Source of the DNA: Dyella jiangningensis
Lineage (GTDB): Bacteria; Pseudomonadota; Gammaproteobacteria; Xanthomonadales; Rhodanobacteraceae
DNA: 64,000 nucleotides
Direction: 5' to 3'
NCBI GenBank assembly: GCA_000632805.1
Contig: CP007444.1
Location: forward strand, 4,762,772 to 4,826,771
This document shows positions 33,129 through 41,867 of this stretch, piece after piece (position 1 is the stretch's first letter; the number at the start of each line of letters is the position of its first letter). Under the pieces are notes generated by a model. It was given only the letters and a program-made list of their open reading frames with translations, searched no databases and was not told where the DNA came from. Both the position numbers and the translations under genes were made by a program.

Positions 33129-34994
33129 TCACTTCGGCGCCAAGTCCCTAACCTTCATCTCCAACACCCGCCCATCCGCCAGCTTCAGCGACAGCGGCGT
33201 GCCTTCCGGAAGATGGGTGCTCATGTCGCGCAGCGTGCCGAAGCTGAGCGCCGCCGCCGGCTTGCCGTTGGCCGACACGATGGCGTCGCCCTGCTTGAGT
33301 CCGGCCTGTTGCGCGGGGCTGCCGGGCATCACGTTGATGACGTTGAAGCGGTCGGGGTGGTCCTGCTTCTTTTCGGCGCGGAAGCCCGCCATGCCGTAAT
33401 GCCACTCCGGCGCTTTTTCGCGGGGCATCAGCACCATCTGCTGGCGCCGGTAGTCGAAGTGCACATTGTAGCGCGAGAGGATGTCCTGGCCGATGTTGCC
33501 CGCCTCGCTGGGGTTGCCGGTGGCGCCGGCATCCTTGCGCGTAAGCATTGCCACGACGTTGTCCAGGCGCTGTTGGCCGAGCGCGAAGCGTCGTGCGTGC
33601 GCGACGTGCGCGGTGAACAGGCCGCCGACGCCGCCGGTGGGTATCGGCAGACCCGCTGCATAATGCGCGGCGATGCCCTGGCGTTCGGCCCATTGCGGAA
33701 AGGTGAGCACGTAACCCGCATTGCCGGTATCGATGCCGAATATCCCGTCATGCCCGTCCTGCTGCGCGGTGACCAGCGGCATGTCGTCGGTGAAGCGCAA
33801 CGCGACCGCATCGCCCTTCATCGCCATAGGGGCTTCGCCTTGATCGTAAGGAGAAAGACGAAGCTCGCCGCGGTCGTAGTCGAAGGTGATCGCGAAGCGC
33901 TCGAACATCTCCAGGCCCAGGATGCCTGCGATGGGCGCGTCCGTGCCGCGTTCGTAGAAGCCGAACGGGTAGGGCAGCACGGTGTAGGTGAGATCGCGCA
34001 CATGGGCGTCGCCCAGGGCGGTGTCATGCACCTTCGTGTACGACGTGCTCATGGTGCCGGAACCCGATCCTCCGGAGACACCGTTGCCCTTAGTCTCGAA
34101 GCCCAGCCGTTTTGCCGTGTCGCTGGTCAGGATCGCGTGGCCGCCGGTATCAAGGATGAAGGGCATCGGCGGGCGACCATCGATGCCCACATCCACCAGC
34201 ACGATGCCGCCTTCCAGTCGCAGTCGCGTGGTGGCCGTGCGGGCACTGTTCGCCATGGTAACGTCGCGCACCTTGCCCTCGGGCCGCTGCAGTGCGGTCG
34301 CGGGTACTGCACCAAGCACGCGGTAACTGTCCACGATGTCCACGCTGCCGCCATCGCTGTTGCCGGCGAGGTTGGCACGCGTCGTCTCAATGCGAAACGG
34401 CAGCTGCAGCCCGTCGACGGCGCGGTAGTCGGCGTAACGCTGTGTCACGACAAGGAATGAGCTCGGCCAGGTGGCGTGATCGACACGATGGGTGGTCGTG
34501 TCGATCCACAGCGTCACCGCGCGCCCGCCCGAAGGGGTCGCCTCGATGCGCTGCCAGGTCCGTCCGTTGTCCTGCGCATCCGACAGCGCGCGATAGCTTG
34601 CGGACGCGCGAGAGTCCAGGAAGCCGAAGCGTCGGAGCCAGTTCTCCGTGACGCCTACCGTGCGTGCTTCTTCCGAATCGAGCGGATGCACGAGACCGGT
34701 GATGTCTTCGCGCCAATGGCCCTGGGCATCCGCGCCTTCCGCTGCGGAGAACACGTCGTTGCTCATGCGCGAGGCGAACTGGCCGCTGCGCAGGTCCACG
34801 GTCATCTGCCAAGGGCCGGTGAGTTCGTCGGCCGTTTCCTTGCCGTTGGCCTGCAGCGCCGCTACCGACGTCCAGCGTCCGCCGCCATAGGCTTGGCGCA
34901 TATCGCGCAACACGGCGGTGGTGTCGGTGGCGGCGACCAGCGCGGGCGCGCCGGCCAGCAGAAGGCCGAGCAGCAGGCGGTTGCGACGTGACAT
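33129..34994 (-). CDS. Exported double aspartyl-protease-like protein with PDZ domain
   Basis: 621 residues from MSRRNRLLLGLLLAGAPALV (GAGGAG upstream) with a signal peptide. Residues ~25-240 form an N-terminal region resembling outer-membrane lipoprotein-sorting folds (FRIETTRANLAG). Two retropepsin-like units follow: PFILDTGGHAILTS (D282) and FGIDTGNAGYVLTF (D422). Each also has a flap-like glycine segment, and the hydrophobic-hydrophobic-Gly ends IAGILGLEMFERF and EAGNIGQDILSRY. A PDZ domain ends the protein (VINVMPGSPAQQAGLKQGDA). The two Asp units could pair as in pepsin. Substrate unknown. Confidence 0.8.
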   Translation of the reverse strand: MSRRNRLLLGLLLAGAPALVAATDTTAVLRDMRQAYGGGRWTSVAALQANGKETADELTGPWQMTVDLRSGQFASRMSNDVFSAAEGADAQGHWREDITGLVHPLDSEEARTVGVTENWLRRFGFLDSRASASYRALSDAQDNGRTWQRIEATPSGGRAVTLWIDTTTHRVDHATWPSSFLVVTQRYADYRAVDGLQLPFRIETTRANLAGNSDGGSVDIVDSYRVLGAVPATALQRPEGKVRDVTMANSARTATTRLRLEGGIVLVDVGIDGRPPMPFILDTGGHAILTSDTAKRLGFETKGNGVSGGSGSGTMSTSYTKVHDTALGDAHVRDLTYTVLPYPFGFYERGTDAPIAGILGLEMFERFAITFDYDRGELRLSPYDQGEAPMAMKGDAVALRFTDDMPLVTAQQDGHDGIFGIDTGNAGYVLTFPQWAERQGIAAHYAAGLPIPTGGVGGLFTAHVAHARRFALGQQRLDNVVAMLTRKDAGATGNPSEAGNIGQDILSRYNVHFDYRRQQMVLMPREKAPEWHYGMAGFRAEKKQDHPDRFNVINVMPGSPAQQAGLKQGDAIVSANGKPAAALSFGTLRDMSTHLPEGTPLSLKLADGRVLEMKVRDLAPK

Positions 34995-35067
34995 GACGAT
35001 GGCTCCTCGTGTGGATGGGGCCATCGTCCCTGCGTCCGCCTGCGATAGCTAGGACGGAAGTGATGTA

Positions 35068-35862
35068 TCAGGACGCTCGTAGCACTTTGTGCCGATAGTC
35101 ACGCGGGGTGTCTCCGGTGACGCGCTTGAAGACGCGGGCAAAGTGGCTCTGGTCGCTGAAGCCGGCCAGCGCGGCCACGTCGGCAATGGAACGGCGCGTG
35201 TCGCCCAGCGCCTGGCGCGCGAGTTCAATGCGCAGGCCGCGCTGGTAATCGCCGACGGTCGATCCTTGCGCCCGCTGGAAGCTGCGCGCCAGATGCGAAG
35301 GATGCACGCCGGCCAGCAAGGCCAGCTCCTGCAACGTCGGTGTCGCCAGCGGATCGTCGTGCAGCCGCTGCAGCACGCGTTGCAGCCACGCGGGCCGGCG
35401 TTCGCCTTGCGCGCGGCAGGCGAGCGCGACCAGTTCGAGCACGGCCGACTGCAAGGCCAGTGAGGCGGCGTCATCCGTGGCGCGCAGTTCCTTTTCGATG
35501 CGATCGAGCAGGCGGCCTGCGTCCGGAAGGCGCAGTTGGCGATGGTCGCTGAACAGGCGCGCCGTGCCTTCCGTTGCTTCCGTGAGGAAGATGCTGATGC
35601 AACGCGCACCAAGCGGACCGAATCGGTTGGCATGCCGATGGCCCTGCGGATGGCTGAGCAGCAAACCCGGCGCGCAATCCATGTCGCCGCTGCTCGATTG
35701 CTGCACATAGGTGCCGGCGGCCACCAGGCAGAGATAGGCCTCATCGTGCTCATGCCACGGCAGGGCGTCGCCAGCCCGGTACGGCGTGGCCGACACCTGC
35801 AGGCCTCCCTGGCGGTAAACCTGGTCGGGGTGCCCGTAGTTGGCGCGCTTGAGATGTTCCAT
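35068..35862 (-). CDS. AraC family transcriptional regulator
   Basis: 264 residues. An N-terminal cupin-like sensing domain (PWHEHDEAYLCLVAAGTYVQ) and a C-terminal pair of helix-turn-helix motifs: LQELALLAGVHPSHLARSFQ and RSIADVAALAGFSDQSHFAR, then VFKRVTGDTPRDYR. The second motif matches the AraC signature well. Ligand and targets unknown; the nearest candidate is the protease-like gene 73 nt downstream on the same strand. Confidence 0.92.
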   Translation of the reverse strand: MEHLKRANYGHPDQVYRQGGLQVSATPYRAGDALPWHEHDEAYLCLVAAGTYVQQSSSGDMDCAPGLLLSHPQGHRHANRFGPLGARCISIFLTEATEGTARLFSDHRQLRLPDAGRLLDRIEKELRATDDAASLALQSAVLELVALACRAQGERRPAWLQRVLQRLHDDPLATPTLQELALLAGVHPSHLARSFQRAQGSTVGDYQRGLRIELARQALGDTRRSIADVAALAGFSDQSHFARVFKRVTGDTPRDYRHKVLRAS

Positions 35863-36044
35863 GGCGCCAGTCTAGGCCGCTGTCGATGCATGGCATGTGC
35901 CGTCGGTCAGGCCCATGCTGCATAGCGAATTGCGCGCCGCGCGTGAGCCGCGGCACAGTGCGGTCACAGGGAGCGCGGCAGGCGCCACTTCCGCTGATCG
36001 ATGGCTGTTTCCTTGGACCGGTTCAACGCAAGGGGGAGAGTGTC

Positions 36045-36554
36045 GTGCGCGTTCGCAAAACAGCAGGGAAGTCGTGGGATTTCACCGGCATCGTGGCGTT
36101 CGCCGCGTGCGTGGCCGCCGGTATGGCGCATGCCGATTCGGCCGACAAGGCATCGCCATATCTCTCGGCGTTCGAGTCGGCCGCCGGCAGCAAGAGCACC
36201 AGCCTGAGCGTCGAAGGCAGGCTCGGCGGATTCGTCCTGGGGCCCAACAAGCTGGTGTTCGTCGAGAAGGCCAGCCAGAAGCTATGGCTCATCACCACCA
36301 AAGACGGCTGCGGCCAACCCTTCATTACCGATGACGGCAGCGTGGTGACCCAGGATGGCCAGGGCCATGAGGAAGCCTGCCACTTCAAGAGCATCCAGCT
36401 GATCAATCGCGAAAAACTCTCGCGCATCCTGGCATCGCGCCAGAACGGTGCCGACATCTTCAGCACCTTGCCCCTGCTGGGCCCGCCCCCGCGCGACAAC
36501 AGCATGAATCACATGAGCAACGCCCCGTCCAACGCCGGCAGCGGCGTCAAATAA
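36045..36554 (+). CDS. Exported protein of unknown function
   Basis: 169 residues from a GTG preceded by GGGGGAG; earlier in-frame starts would overlap the AraC promoter region and lack a signal peptide. Signal: TGIVAFAACVAAGMAHADSA. The mature part has two cysteines (DGCGQPF and EEACHFKSIQ) that may form a disulfide, GPNKLVFVEKASQKLWLITT as a beta-rich core, and a low-complexity Asn/Ser/Pro tail. No known catalytic motif. Convergent with the alpha/beta hydrolase, 11 nt between stops. Confidence 0.6.
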   Translation: MRVRKTAGKSWDFTGIVAFAACVAAGMAHADSADKASPYLSAFESAAGSKSTSLSVEGRLGGFVLGPNKLVFVEKASQKLWLITTKDGCGQPFITDDGSVVTQDGQGHEEACHFKSIQLINREKLSRILASRQNGADIFSTLPLLGPPPRDNSMNHMSNAPSNAGSGVK

Positions 36555-36565
36555 GCGGCTGGCGC

Positions 36566-37426
36566 TCAGCCCAGGGCGCCGCCGTCGAGATGGCGGCGCG
36601 CCCAGGCCGCCACGACATCGGGGTGCTCGAGATGCAGGTGGTGTCCGCCCTGCAGCGTGCTCACGTCGATACGATTGACGCAGGCCGCGCGCTCATTCAT
36701 CTGCGCACGCGGCAGGTAGGGCGTGGCCGGCTCAGCCAGCAGCAGTGCCGTGGGCGATTCGATGCCACGCAACAGCGCGCGGACCTGATCTTCCGGCAAG
36801 CGCAGCGGGGAGGGGCGATTGAGTCGCGGATCGCTACGCCAGCGCCAGCCTTCGGGCGTTTCGCGCAAGCCGCGTTCCACGATGGGCCGCGCCTGCGCCG
36901 CGGGCAATCCGCTGGCGATCGTGCGGGCGCTGATCGCCTGTTCAATGGATGCAAAGGCACGCAGCGAACGGCCGGTGGCCGATGAGGTCAGCGCATCGCG
37001 GAAACGGCGCAAGGTGTGATGGCCGTCGTCGGCGATCGGGCCGATGCCCTCGATCAGCAGCAGCCGATCCACCCGCTCGGGCGTGGCGGCGGCCACCAGT
37101 GCCGCGATACCCGCGCCCAGCGAATGGCCGAGCAGGCGATAGTTCGACAGCTGCAGCACGTCCACCGCCGCCAGCACGGCGCGCACGTAATCGACGAAGT
37201 GGTAGTGCATGCCCGCGGGCAGATGATCCGAGTGACCGTGGCCCGGCAGCTCCAGTGCGATCACCTGCCAGCGGTCCGAAAGCAGCGGCGCGAGATGGGC
37301 GTAACTGCCGGCATTGTCCAGCCAGCCATGCAGGGCAAGCAGCGCGGGAGCGCCCTCATCGCCCCATGCCAGGGCGCGAAGACGCATGTGAGGCAGCGCG
37401 ATCTCGCGCTCGCGCGGTGCGGTCAT
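36566..37426 (-). CDS. Alpha/beta hydrolase
   Basis: 286 residues. ALHGWLDNAGSYAHLAPLLS (oxyanion HGW), VIALELPGHGHSDHL, nucleophile elbow LLGHSLGAGIAALVAA and a late His in LQGGHHLHLEHPD. These are features of the MhpC/serine hydrolase-like group. Cytoplasmic. Its ATG overlaps the hemH stop (ATGA), so it is translated with ferrochelatase. Substrate unknown. Confidence 0.88.
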   Translation of the reverse strand: MTAPREREIALPHMRLRALAWGDEGAPALLALHGWLDNAGSYAHLAPLLSDRWQVIALELPGHGHSDHLPAGMHYHFVDYVRAVLAAVDVLQLSNYRLLGHSLGAGIAALVAAATPERVDRLLLIEGIGPIADDGHHTLRRFRDALTSSATGRSLRAFASIEQAISARTIASGLPAAQARPIVERGLRETPEGWRWRSDPRLNRPSPLRLPEDQVRALLRGIESPTALLLAEPATPYLPRAQMNERAACVNRIDVSTLQGGHHLHLEHPDVVAAWARRHLDGGALG

Positions 37427-38481
37427 GCGCTGGTGCGATCCGCGTGCATGGACCAGCCGCCCATGTGGCGTCGTACCAGGCGAGCCAGGCTGTGCGCCTG
37501 CCCCGGTGAGTCGTTGAGCGCGGGGATGTAGCGCAGATCGCTGCCGCCGGCCTCCTGGAAGAATTCGCGGTTCTGCATGGCGATCTCTTCCAGGGTCTCG
37601 AGACAGTCCACGGCGAAGCCGGGGCAGGCGACATCCAGCGTTTTCACGCCGGACTTGGCCAACTCACGCACGGTGGCGTCGGTATACGGCTGCAGCCACT
37701 GCTCGCGGCCCACGCGCGACTGGAAGCTCACCACCAATTGCGACTCGTCCAGCCGCAAACGCTCGCGCAACGCCCGCGCGGTGCCCTGGCATTGCTCAAG
37801 GTAAGGATCGCCGGCGCGCACGTACCGCTCGGGGATGCCATGGAAAGACAACAACAGGCGATCGCCCCGGCCGTGCGTTGCCCACCACTGTTCGATGCTG
37901 GTGGCCAGCGCCTCGATGTGGGCGGCATCGTCGTGATAGTCGTTAATGATGCGCAGCTCGGGCGGCCAGCGCAGTCCCTTCATGGTGTCGGCCACGGCGT
38001 CGATCACCGAGCCGGTCGAGGTGGCGGAGTACTGCGGGTAAAGCGGCAGCACCAGCAGCTGGCGCACGCCTTCGCGCTGCAGCCGTTCGATCTGCTGTCG
38101 CACCGACGGCTGCCCATAGCGCATCGCCAGCGCAACCCGCACCGGCGCGCCGCCGTCGCTCGACAGCTGCTCCTGCAGGCGCGCGGCCAGTGCTTCGCTG
38201 CCGACGCGCAGCGGCGAGCCCTGTGCTGTCCAGATGCGCTGGTAGGCATGGGCCGAGCGCGCAGGTCGGACGCGAAGGATTACCCCGTGCAGGATCAGCC
38301 ACCACAGCCAGCGCGGATAGTCGATCACGCGCGGATCGCCGAGGAACTCCGCAAGGTACGGACGCACGGCCTGCGCGGTCGGTGCCTCCGGTGTGCCGAG
38401 GTTCACCAACAGCACCGCAGCCTGAACGGATGGGTCATGGGATTCACCGGCGGGGCCGGTATAGTCATCGTTGCGTGGCAT
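37423..38481 (-). CDS. hemH: Ferrochelatase
   Basis: 352 residues starting MPRNDDYTGP; the frame stays open far upstream, but homology begins only at QAAVLLVNLGTPEAPTAQAV. Catalytic His in LLLSFHGIPERYVRAGDPY, the LVLPLYPQYSATSTGSV segment and the C-terminal CPGFAVDCLETLEEI are all characteristic. It inserts Fe2+ into protoporphyrin IX, the last step of heme synthesis. No clear ribosome site precedes the ATG. Translationally coupled to an alpha/beta hydrolase and divergent from the SYLF gene. Confidence 0.95.
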   Translation of the reverse strand: MPRNDDYTGPAGESHDPSVQAAVLLVNLGTPEAPTAQAVRPYLAEFLGDPRVIDYPRWLWWLILHGVILRVRPARSAHAYQRIWTAQGSPLRVGSEALAARLQEQLSSDGGAPVRVALAMRYGQPSVRQQIERLQREGVRQLLVLPLYPQYSATSTGSVIDAVADTMKGLRWPPELRIINDYHDDAAHIEALATSIEQWWATHGRGDRLLLSFHGIPERYVRAGDPYLEQCQGTARALRERLRLDESQLVVSFQSRVGREQWLQPYTDATVRELAKSGVKTLDVACPGFAVDCLETLEEIAMQNREFFQEAGGSDLRYIPALNDSPGQAHSLARLVRRHMGGWSMHADRTSA

Positions 38482-38587
38482 CGTGGCGTCGGCGGAAGAA
38501 ACCGCCGCAGAGTCTGCCACAAGCTGCCCAGGCTGCCGTGGAAACGGATGCCGCAGCAGCCGTCGACATCCCGTTCCAGGAGTGATC

Positions 38588-39277
38588 ATGTTCAAGGCAT
38601 CGTTGCATCGCGTGTTGCTCGTCCTGTCGGTCCTGCTGCTGCCGGCCATGGCAGCGCACGCCGAGGATCCGCCGCTGGTTCGCGCGCAAAATTCGGTGCG
38701 CGTGCTCAACGAGATCATGCAGGCGCCCGACAAGTCGATCCCCACCGACCTGCTCAAGGAGGCCAAGGCCATCGCCGTGATTCCCGACCTGCTCAAGGTG
38801 GGCTTCGTGTTCGGCGGCCGCCGCGGCGAGGGCCTGATTTCGGTCAAGGGCCCGGACGGCACCTGGTCCAACCCCAGCTTCATCACCATGACGGGCGGCA
38901 GCGTGGGTTTCCAGGCCGGTGCCTCGTCCACCGACGTGATCCTGGTGTTCCGCACGCAGCGCGGCGTGGATTCCATCGTCAACGGCAAATTCACCCTGGG
39001 AGCGGACGCCGCCGCGGCGGCCGGCCCGGTGGGTCGCACCGCCCAGGCCTCCACCGACAGCGACTTCAAGGCCGAGATCTACTCCTACTCGCGCTCGCGC
39101 GGCCTGTTCGCCGGCGTGGCCCTGGACGGCTCCGCCCTGCGCATCGATTACGACGCCAACGAGTCGATCTACGGCAAAGGCGTGACCCCACGCCGCATCT
39201 TCGAAGGCGGTGTCAGCAACGTGCCCAGTCAGGTGGTCGATTTCAGGGATCGCCTTGAGGAGTACACTCAGCGATGA
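38588..39277 (+). CDS. Lipid-binding SYLF domain protein (YSC84-like)
   Basis: 229 residues, signal peptide ending MAAHAED, ribosome site AGGAG. The SYLF domain is seen in PTDLLKEAKAIAVIPDLLKV, GFVFGGRRGEGLISVKG, FITMTGGSVGFQAGASSTDV and LVFRTQRGVDSIVNGKFTLG. It also shows DFKAEIYSYSRSRGLFAGVA and LDGSALRIDYDANESIYG. Domain members bind phosphoinositide-like or other lipids; the bacterial exported form has no settled role. Confidence 0.9.
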   Translation: MFKASLHRVLLVLSVLLLPAMAAHAEDPPLVRAQNSVRVLNEIMQAPDKSIPTDLLKEAKAIAVIPDLLKVGFVFGGRRGEGLISVKGPDGTWSNPSFITMTGGSVGFQAGASSTDVILVFRTQRGVDSIVNGKFTLGADAAAAAGPVGRTAQASTDSDFKAEIYSYSRSRGLFAGVALDGSALRIDYDANESIYGKGVTPRRIFEGGVSNVPSQVVDFRDRLEEYTQR

Positions 39278-39282
39278 TGTGG

Positions 39283-39321
39283 AGCGGCGGCGCGATGGCG
39301 TGACAGCTTCGTTCCGCCGCT
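39283..39321 (+). terminator. Weak hairpin after the SYLF gene
   Basis: AGCGGCGG (39283-39290) and CCGCCGCT (39314-39321) can pair around a 23-nt loop, followed by TTAACG. Possible terminator before tatA, though the loop is long. Confidence 0.25.
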
Positions 39322-39343
39322 TTAACGTCTCTGAGGCCTATTC

Positions 39344-39589
39344 ATGAGCATTACCCATCTACTCATCCTGCTCGTCGTGGTCGTGCTGATCTTCGGCACC
39401 AAGAAGCTGCGCAACATCGGCTCCGACCTCGGCGGCGCCGTGCGCGACTTCAAGAAGGGTCTGGACGGCGGCGAAGAAGGCGCTTCCAAGCCGAACGCAT
39501 CGAGCGACCCCGACGAGCGCCTGCGCGCCGATCCGCCGGCTGGTACGACCCAGAACCAGAGCCAGCACGACACCACCGAGCAGAAGTAA
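39344..39589 (+). CDS. tatA: Sec-independent translocase subunit TatA
   Basis: 81 residues: one N-terminal helix (ITHLLILLVVVVLIFGTKKL), the hinge FGTKKL, an amphipathic helix (RNIGSDLGGAVRDFKKGL) and a polar tail. This is the pore-forming component for folded twin-arginine substrates. First gene of tatABC; 24 nt to tatB. Confidence 0.95.
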   Translation: MSITHLLILLVVVVLIFGTKKLRNIGSDLGGAVRDFKKGLDGGEEGASKPNASSDPDERLRADPPAGTTQNQSQHDTTEQK

Positions 39590-39613
39590 GCCGGTCGGCG
39601 AGAGCTTGTTCCA

Positions 39614-40009
39614 ATGATCGAGATCAGCTTCGGCAAGCTGGTACTGCTCGCGCTCATCGCGCTGATCGTACTCGGCCCGGAAAAACTGCCGCACGCCGCC
39701 CGTACGGCCGGCGCGCTGCTGCGTCGCGTGCGTACCGGCTGGGACAGCGTGCGCGCCGAGGTCGAGCGCGAACTGCAGGTGGAGGAAATCCGCCGCCAGG
39801 CCAAGGAAGCCGCGGACCGCGCCCACGCGGCGCAGGCCGAGCTCGACGAGACGCTGCGCAAGATGCGTCCGAACGGCGATGCGCCGGCGCCTGCGCCGGC
39901 ACCCGCGGCTGTTTCCGAACCCGCGCCTGCGGAGCCACCGGCCGTGACCCACGCGGCGGACGCTTCAGGCGCCGTGCCGACCAAGGAGTCTTCACATGGC
40001 GGCGCCTGA
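39614..40009 (+). CDS. tatB: Sec-independent translocase subunit TatB
   Basis: 131 residues. Begins MIEISFGKLVLLALIALIVL with the TatB-type Glu in the first helix and GPEKLP hinge. A long amphipathic helix (RVRTGWDSVRAEVERELQVE) follows, and then an Ala/Pro-rich tail. Forms the substrate receptor with TatC. Its last 14 nt overlap the start of tatC. Confidence 0.93.
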   Translation: MIEISFGKLVLLALIALIVLGPEKLPHAARTAGALLRRVRTGWDSVRAEVERELQVEEIRRQAKEAADRAHAAQAELDETLRKMRPNGDAPAPAPAPAAVSEPAPAEPPAVTHAADASGAVPTKESSHGGA

Positions 40010-40760
40010 GTTGGATGGTCCGGAAGACGAAGGCCTCGAGGAAGGCCTGTTTTCACACCTGATCGAGCTGCGCTCGCGCTTGATGAAGGCCATCGTCGCC
40101 GTGCTGGTGGTGCTGGCGGCGCTGATCCCGTTCGCCAACCGCCTGTACACCGAGCTGGCCGCACCGCTGGTGTCGCGCCTGCCGCAGGGCGCGCACCTGA
40201 TCGCCACCGAAGTGGCCAGTCCGTTCGTGACGCCGCTGAAGCTGGCCTTCTATGCCGCCTTGTTCATTGCCATGCCCGTGGTCGTGTACCAGCTGTGGGC
40301 GTTCGTGCGGCCGGGTCTCTATCGCAACGAGAAACGCCTGGCGCGACCGTTGCTGGTAGCCGCCTTGTTCCTGTTCTACCTGGGCTGCGCGTTCGCCTAC
40401 TTTTTGGTGCTGCCCGCCGCGTTCCGCTTCCTCACGGCGGTGACGCCGCAGGGCGTGGAGATGATGACGGACATCACGCATTACCTTGATTTCGTGATGC
40501 TCATGTTCTTCGCCTTCGGCCTGTGCTTCGAGGTGCCGGTGGCGGTGGTGATCCTCGCCGCGATCGGCGTGGTGAGCCTTGAGCAACTGCGCAACGGCAG
40601 GCGCTATGCCATCGTCGGCGCCTTCGCCATCGCGGCCTTCATCACGCCGCCGGACATCACCTCGATGATCATGCTGGCCGTGCCGATGTGCCTGCTCTAC
40701 GAACTGGGCGTGCTCGCCGTGCGCTGGCTGCTCAAGCCGGCCGCCGCGGAGGCCGCATGA
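39996..40760 (+). CDS. tatC: Sec-independent translocase subunit TatC
   Basis: 254 residues with six membrane segments. Signatures: EEGLFSHLIELRSRLMKAIV (N-terminal receptor face with the conserved Glu), PFVTPLKLAFYAALFIAMPV, YQLWAFVRPGLYRNEKR and the FCFEVPV-type GLCFEVPVAVVILAAIGVVS. Recognises the twin-arginine signal. Overlaps tatB upstream and the cupin gene downstream (ATGA). Confidence 0.96.
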   Translation: MAAPELDGPEDEGLEEGLFSHLIELRSRLMKAIVAVLVVLAALIPFANRLYTELAAPLVSRLPQGAHLIATEVASPFVTPLKLAFYAALFIAMPVVVYQLWAFVRPGLYRNEKRLARPLLVAALFLFYLGCAFAYFLVLPAAFRFLTAVTPQGVEMMTDITHYLDFVMLMFFAFGLCFEVPVAVVILAAIGVVSLEQLRNGRRYAIVGAFAIAAFITPPDITSMIMLAVPMCLLYELGVLAVRWLLKPAAAEAA

Positions 40761-41236
40761 GCGACGCGGCCGCCCGCGTCGCTGACTTGAAGGACTCGCT
40801 GCAACTGCAGCCGCATGTGGAAGGCGGTTACTACCGTCGCTTCCATCCGCCCAAGGGTGCCGACGGCGACACCGGCGTGCGCCATGCGATGAGCGCCATC
40901 CACTATTTGCTGGAGCAGGGCCAGTTCAGCAGCTGGCATCGCGTGGATGCCGAAGAAGCCTGGCATTTCGTCGAAGGCGAACCGCTGGAACTGCTGATCT
41001 ACAACCCTGTGTGCAATCGCCTCGAACGCCATTGCCTGGGTCCATTGACCGGCGACCATCGCCCCGTGGCCGTGGTGCCGGCGGGCGCGTGGCAGGCCGC
41101 GAGGCCGCTGGGTCGCTATGCCCTGGTGACGTGCCTGGTGGCGCCGGGTTTTGAGTACGAAGGCTTCGAGCTGCTGGCGGAGAGTGATCCGCTGGCGGGG
41201 CATCTGGCGGGATTGGCGCCGGAAATCGGGTTTTGA
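40757..41236 (+). CDS. DUF985-type cupin protein
   Basis: 159 residues. The cupin core reads LQPHVEGGYYRRFHPPK, then SAIHYLLEQGQFSSWHRVDA and EEAWHFVEGEPLELLIYNP, and VAVVPAGAWQAARPLGRYAL with CLVAPGFEYEGFEL. This is the DUF985 (RmlC-like) family; GGYYRR and SSWHRVxxxExWHF are its hallmarks. Metal or sugar binding is possible; function unproven. Start overlaps the tatC stop, so it is a fourth member of the tat operon in this organism. Confidence 0.85.
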   Translation: MSDAAARVADLKDSLQLQPHVEGGYYRRFHPPKGADGDTGVRHAMSAIHYLLEQGQFSSWHRVDAEEAWHFVEGEPLELLIYNPVCNRLERHCLGPLTGDHRPVAVVPAGAWQAARPLGRYALVTCLVAPGFEYEGFELLAESDPLAGHLAGLAPEIGF

Positions 41237-41283
41237 CCGCCGGTTTTTCTGGCTAAACATTTCCAGCCGCAAGAAAACCTCTG

Positions 41284-41778
41284 ACTGGCTTTAAGTCCTC
41301 TTCGCGTCGGCGCGTTGCGGTATAGCGGCGCCGTGTGAGGTGGTAACGAGCGCACCCCGACTAACCCCGGTCGACCGACGCATCTATCTCGCATATTGCT
41401 ACGAGCCTTGGCTCCAAAGGCCATTTTATTTGGGTTACTTTTCTTTGACTCCGGGCGTTCCGCCCTCCGCCCTTCGGGCCGGCTTCGCCGTTCGCACGCA
41501 AATAGCGCGTGCGTGGGCCAGCAAAAGAAAAGTGACTCGAGCGGCCCACAGGGACTAGCTTCGCGTCGTCGGCAGACGATCGAAACGCCCGCCGCGAAGG
41601 CGGCCCGTGGAGGCAGCGCCACATCCGAAGCTTGACGAAACTGGGTGACTCGCTTCGCTCGCCCCTTTGGCCGACCTTCGGGCGTTCTCCGTGCTTCGCA
41701 CTCCGTCCGGCCTACGCCGGGACGACGAAGAATGAAGACCGGCGCGAAAGGCTGTCGCGCACAGGGTACGCTCCTACA
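41284..41778. repeat. Long intergenic repeat, copy B (fills the 41237-41867 gap)
   Basis: About 495 bp aligned with 16170-16578. It differs by a single copy of the 45-bp unit, by ~70 bp inserted in the loop of the TTCTTT/CAAAAGAA hairpin (between 41445 and 41516), and by an insertion after CTCGCTTCGCTCGC. A CCGCC-GCGAA-GGCGG stem (41589-41603) corresponds to CCGCT-GCGTA-AGCGG in copy A, a compensated base pair. The rest of the 630-bp gap between the cupin and ctp genes shows no gene. Confidence 0.75.
41754..41778 (-). repeat. REP element at the end of long repeat copy B
   Basis: GTCGCGCACAGGGTACG followed by CTCCTACA, inverted orientation, one base from the common form. Confidence 0.75.
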
Positions 41779-41867
41779 GTGGAAGGCGAGGCGCAGTGGG
41801 AGCCGGTGCAGGTTCGGAGAAAGGCGCACCAGGCACGCGGGCGCGCCTCGAAAATGAAGGCAAGGTC

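Noticed and set aside
38482..39069. N-terminal extension of ferrochelatase
   Set aside because: It would run antisense through the SYLF gene and has no HemH similarity.
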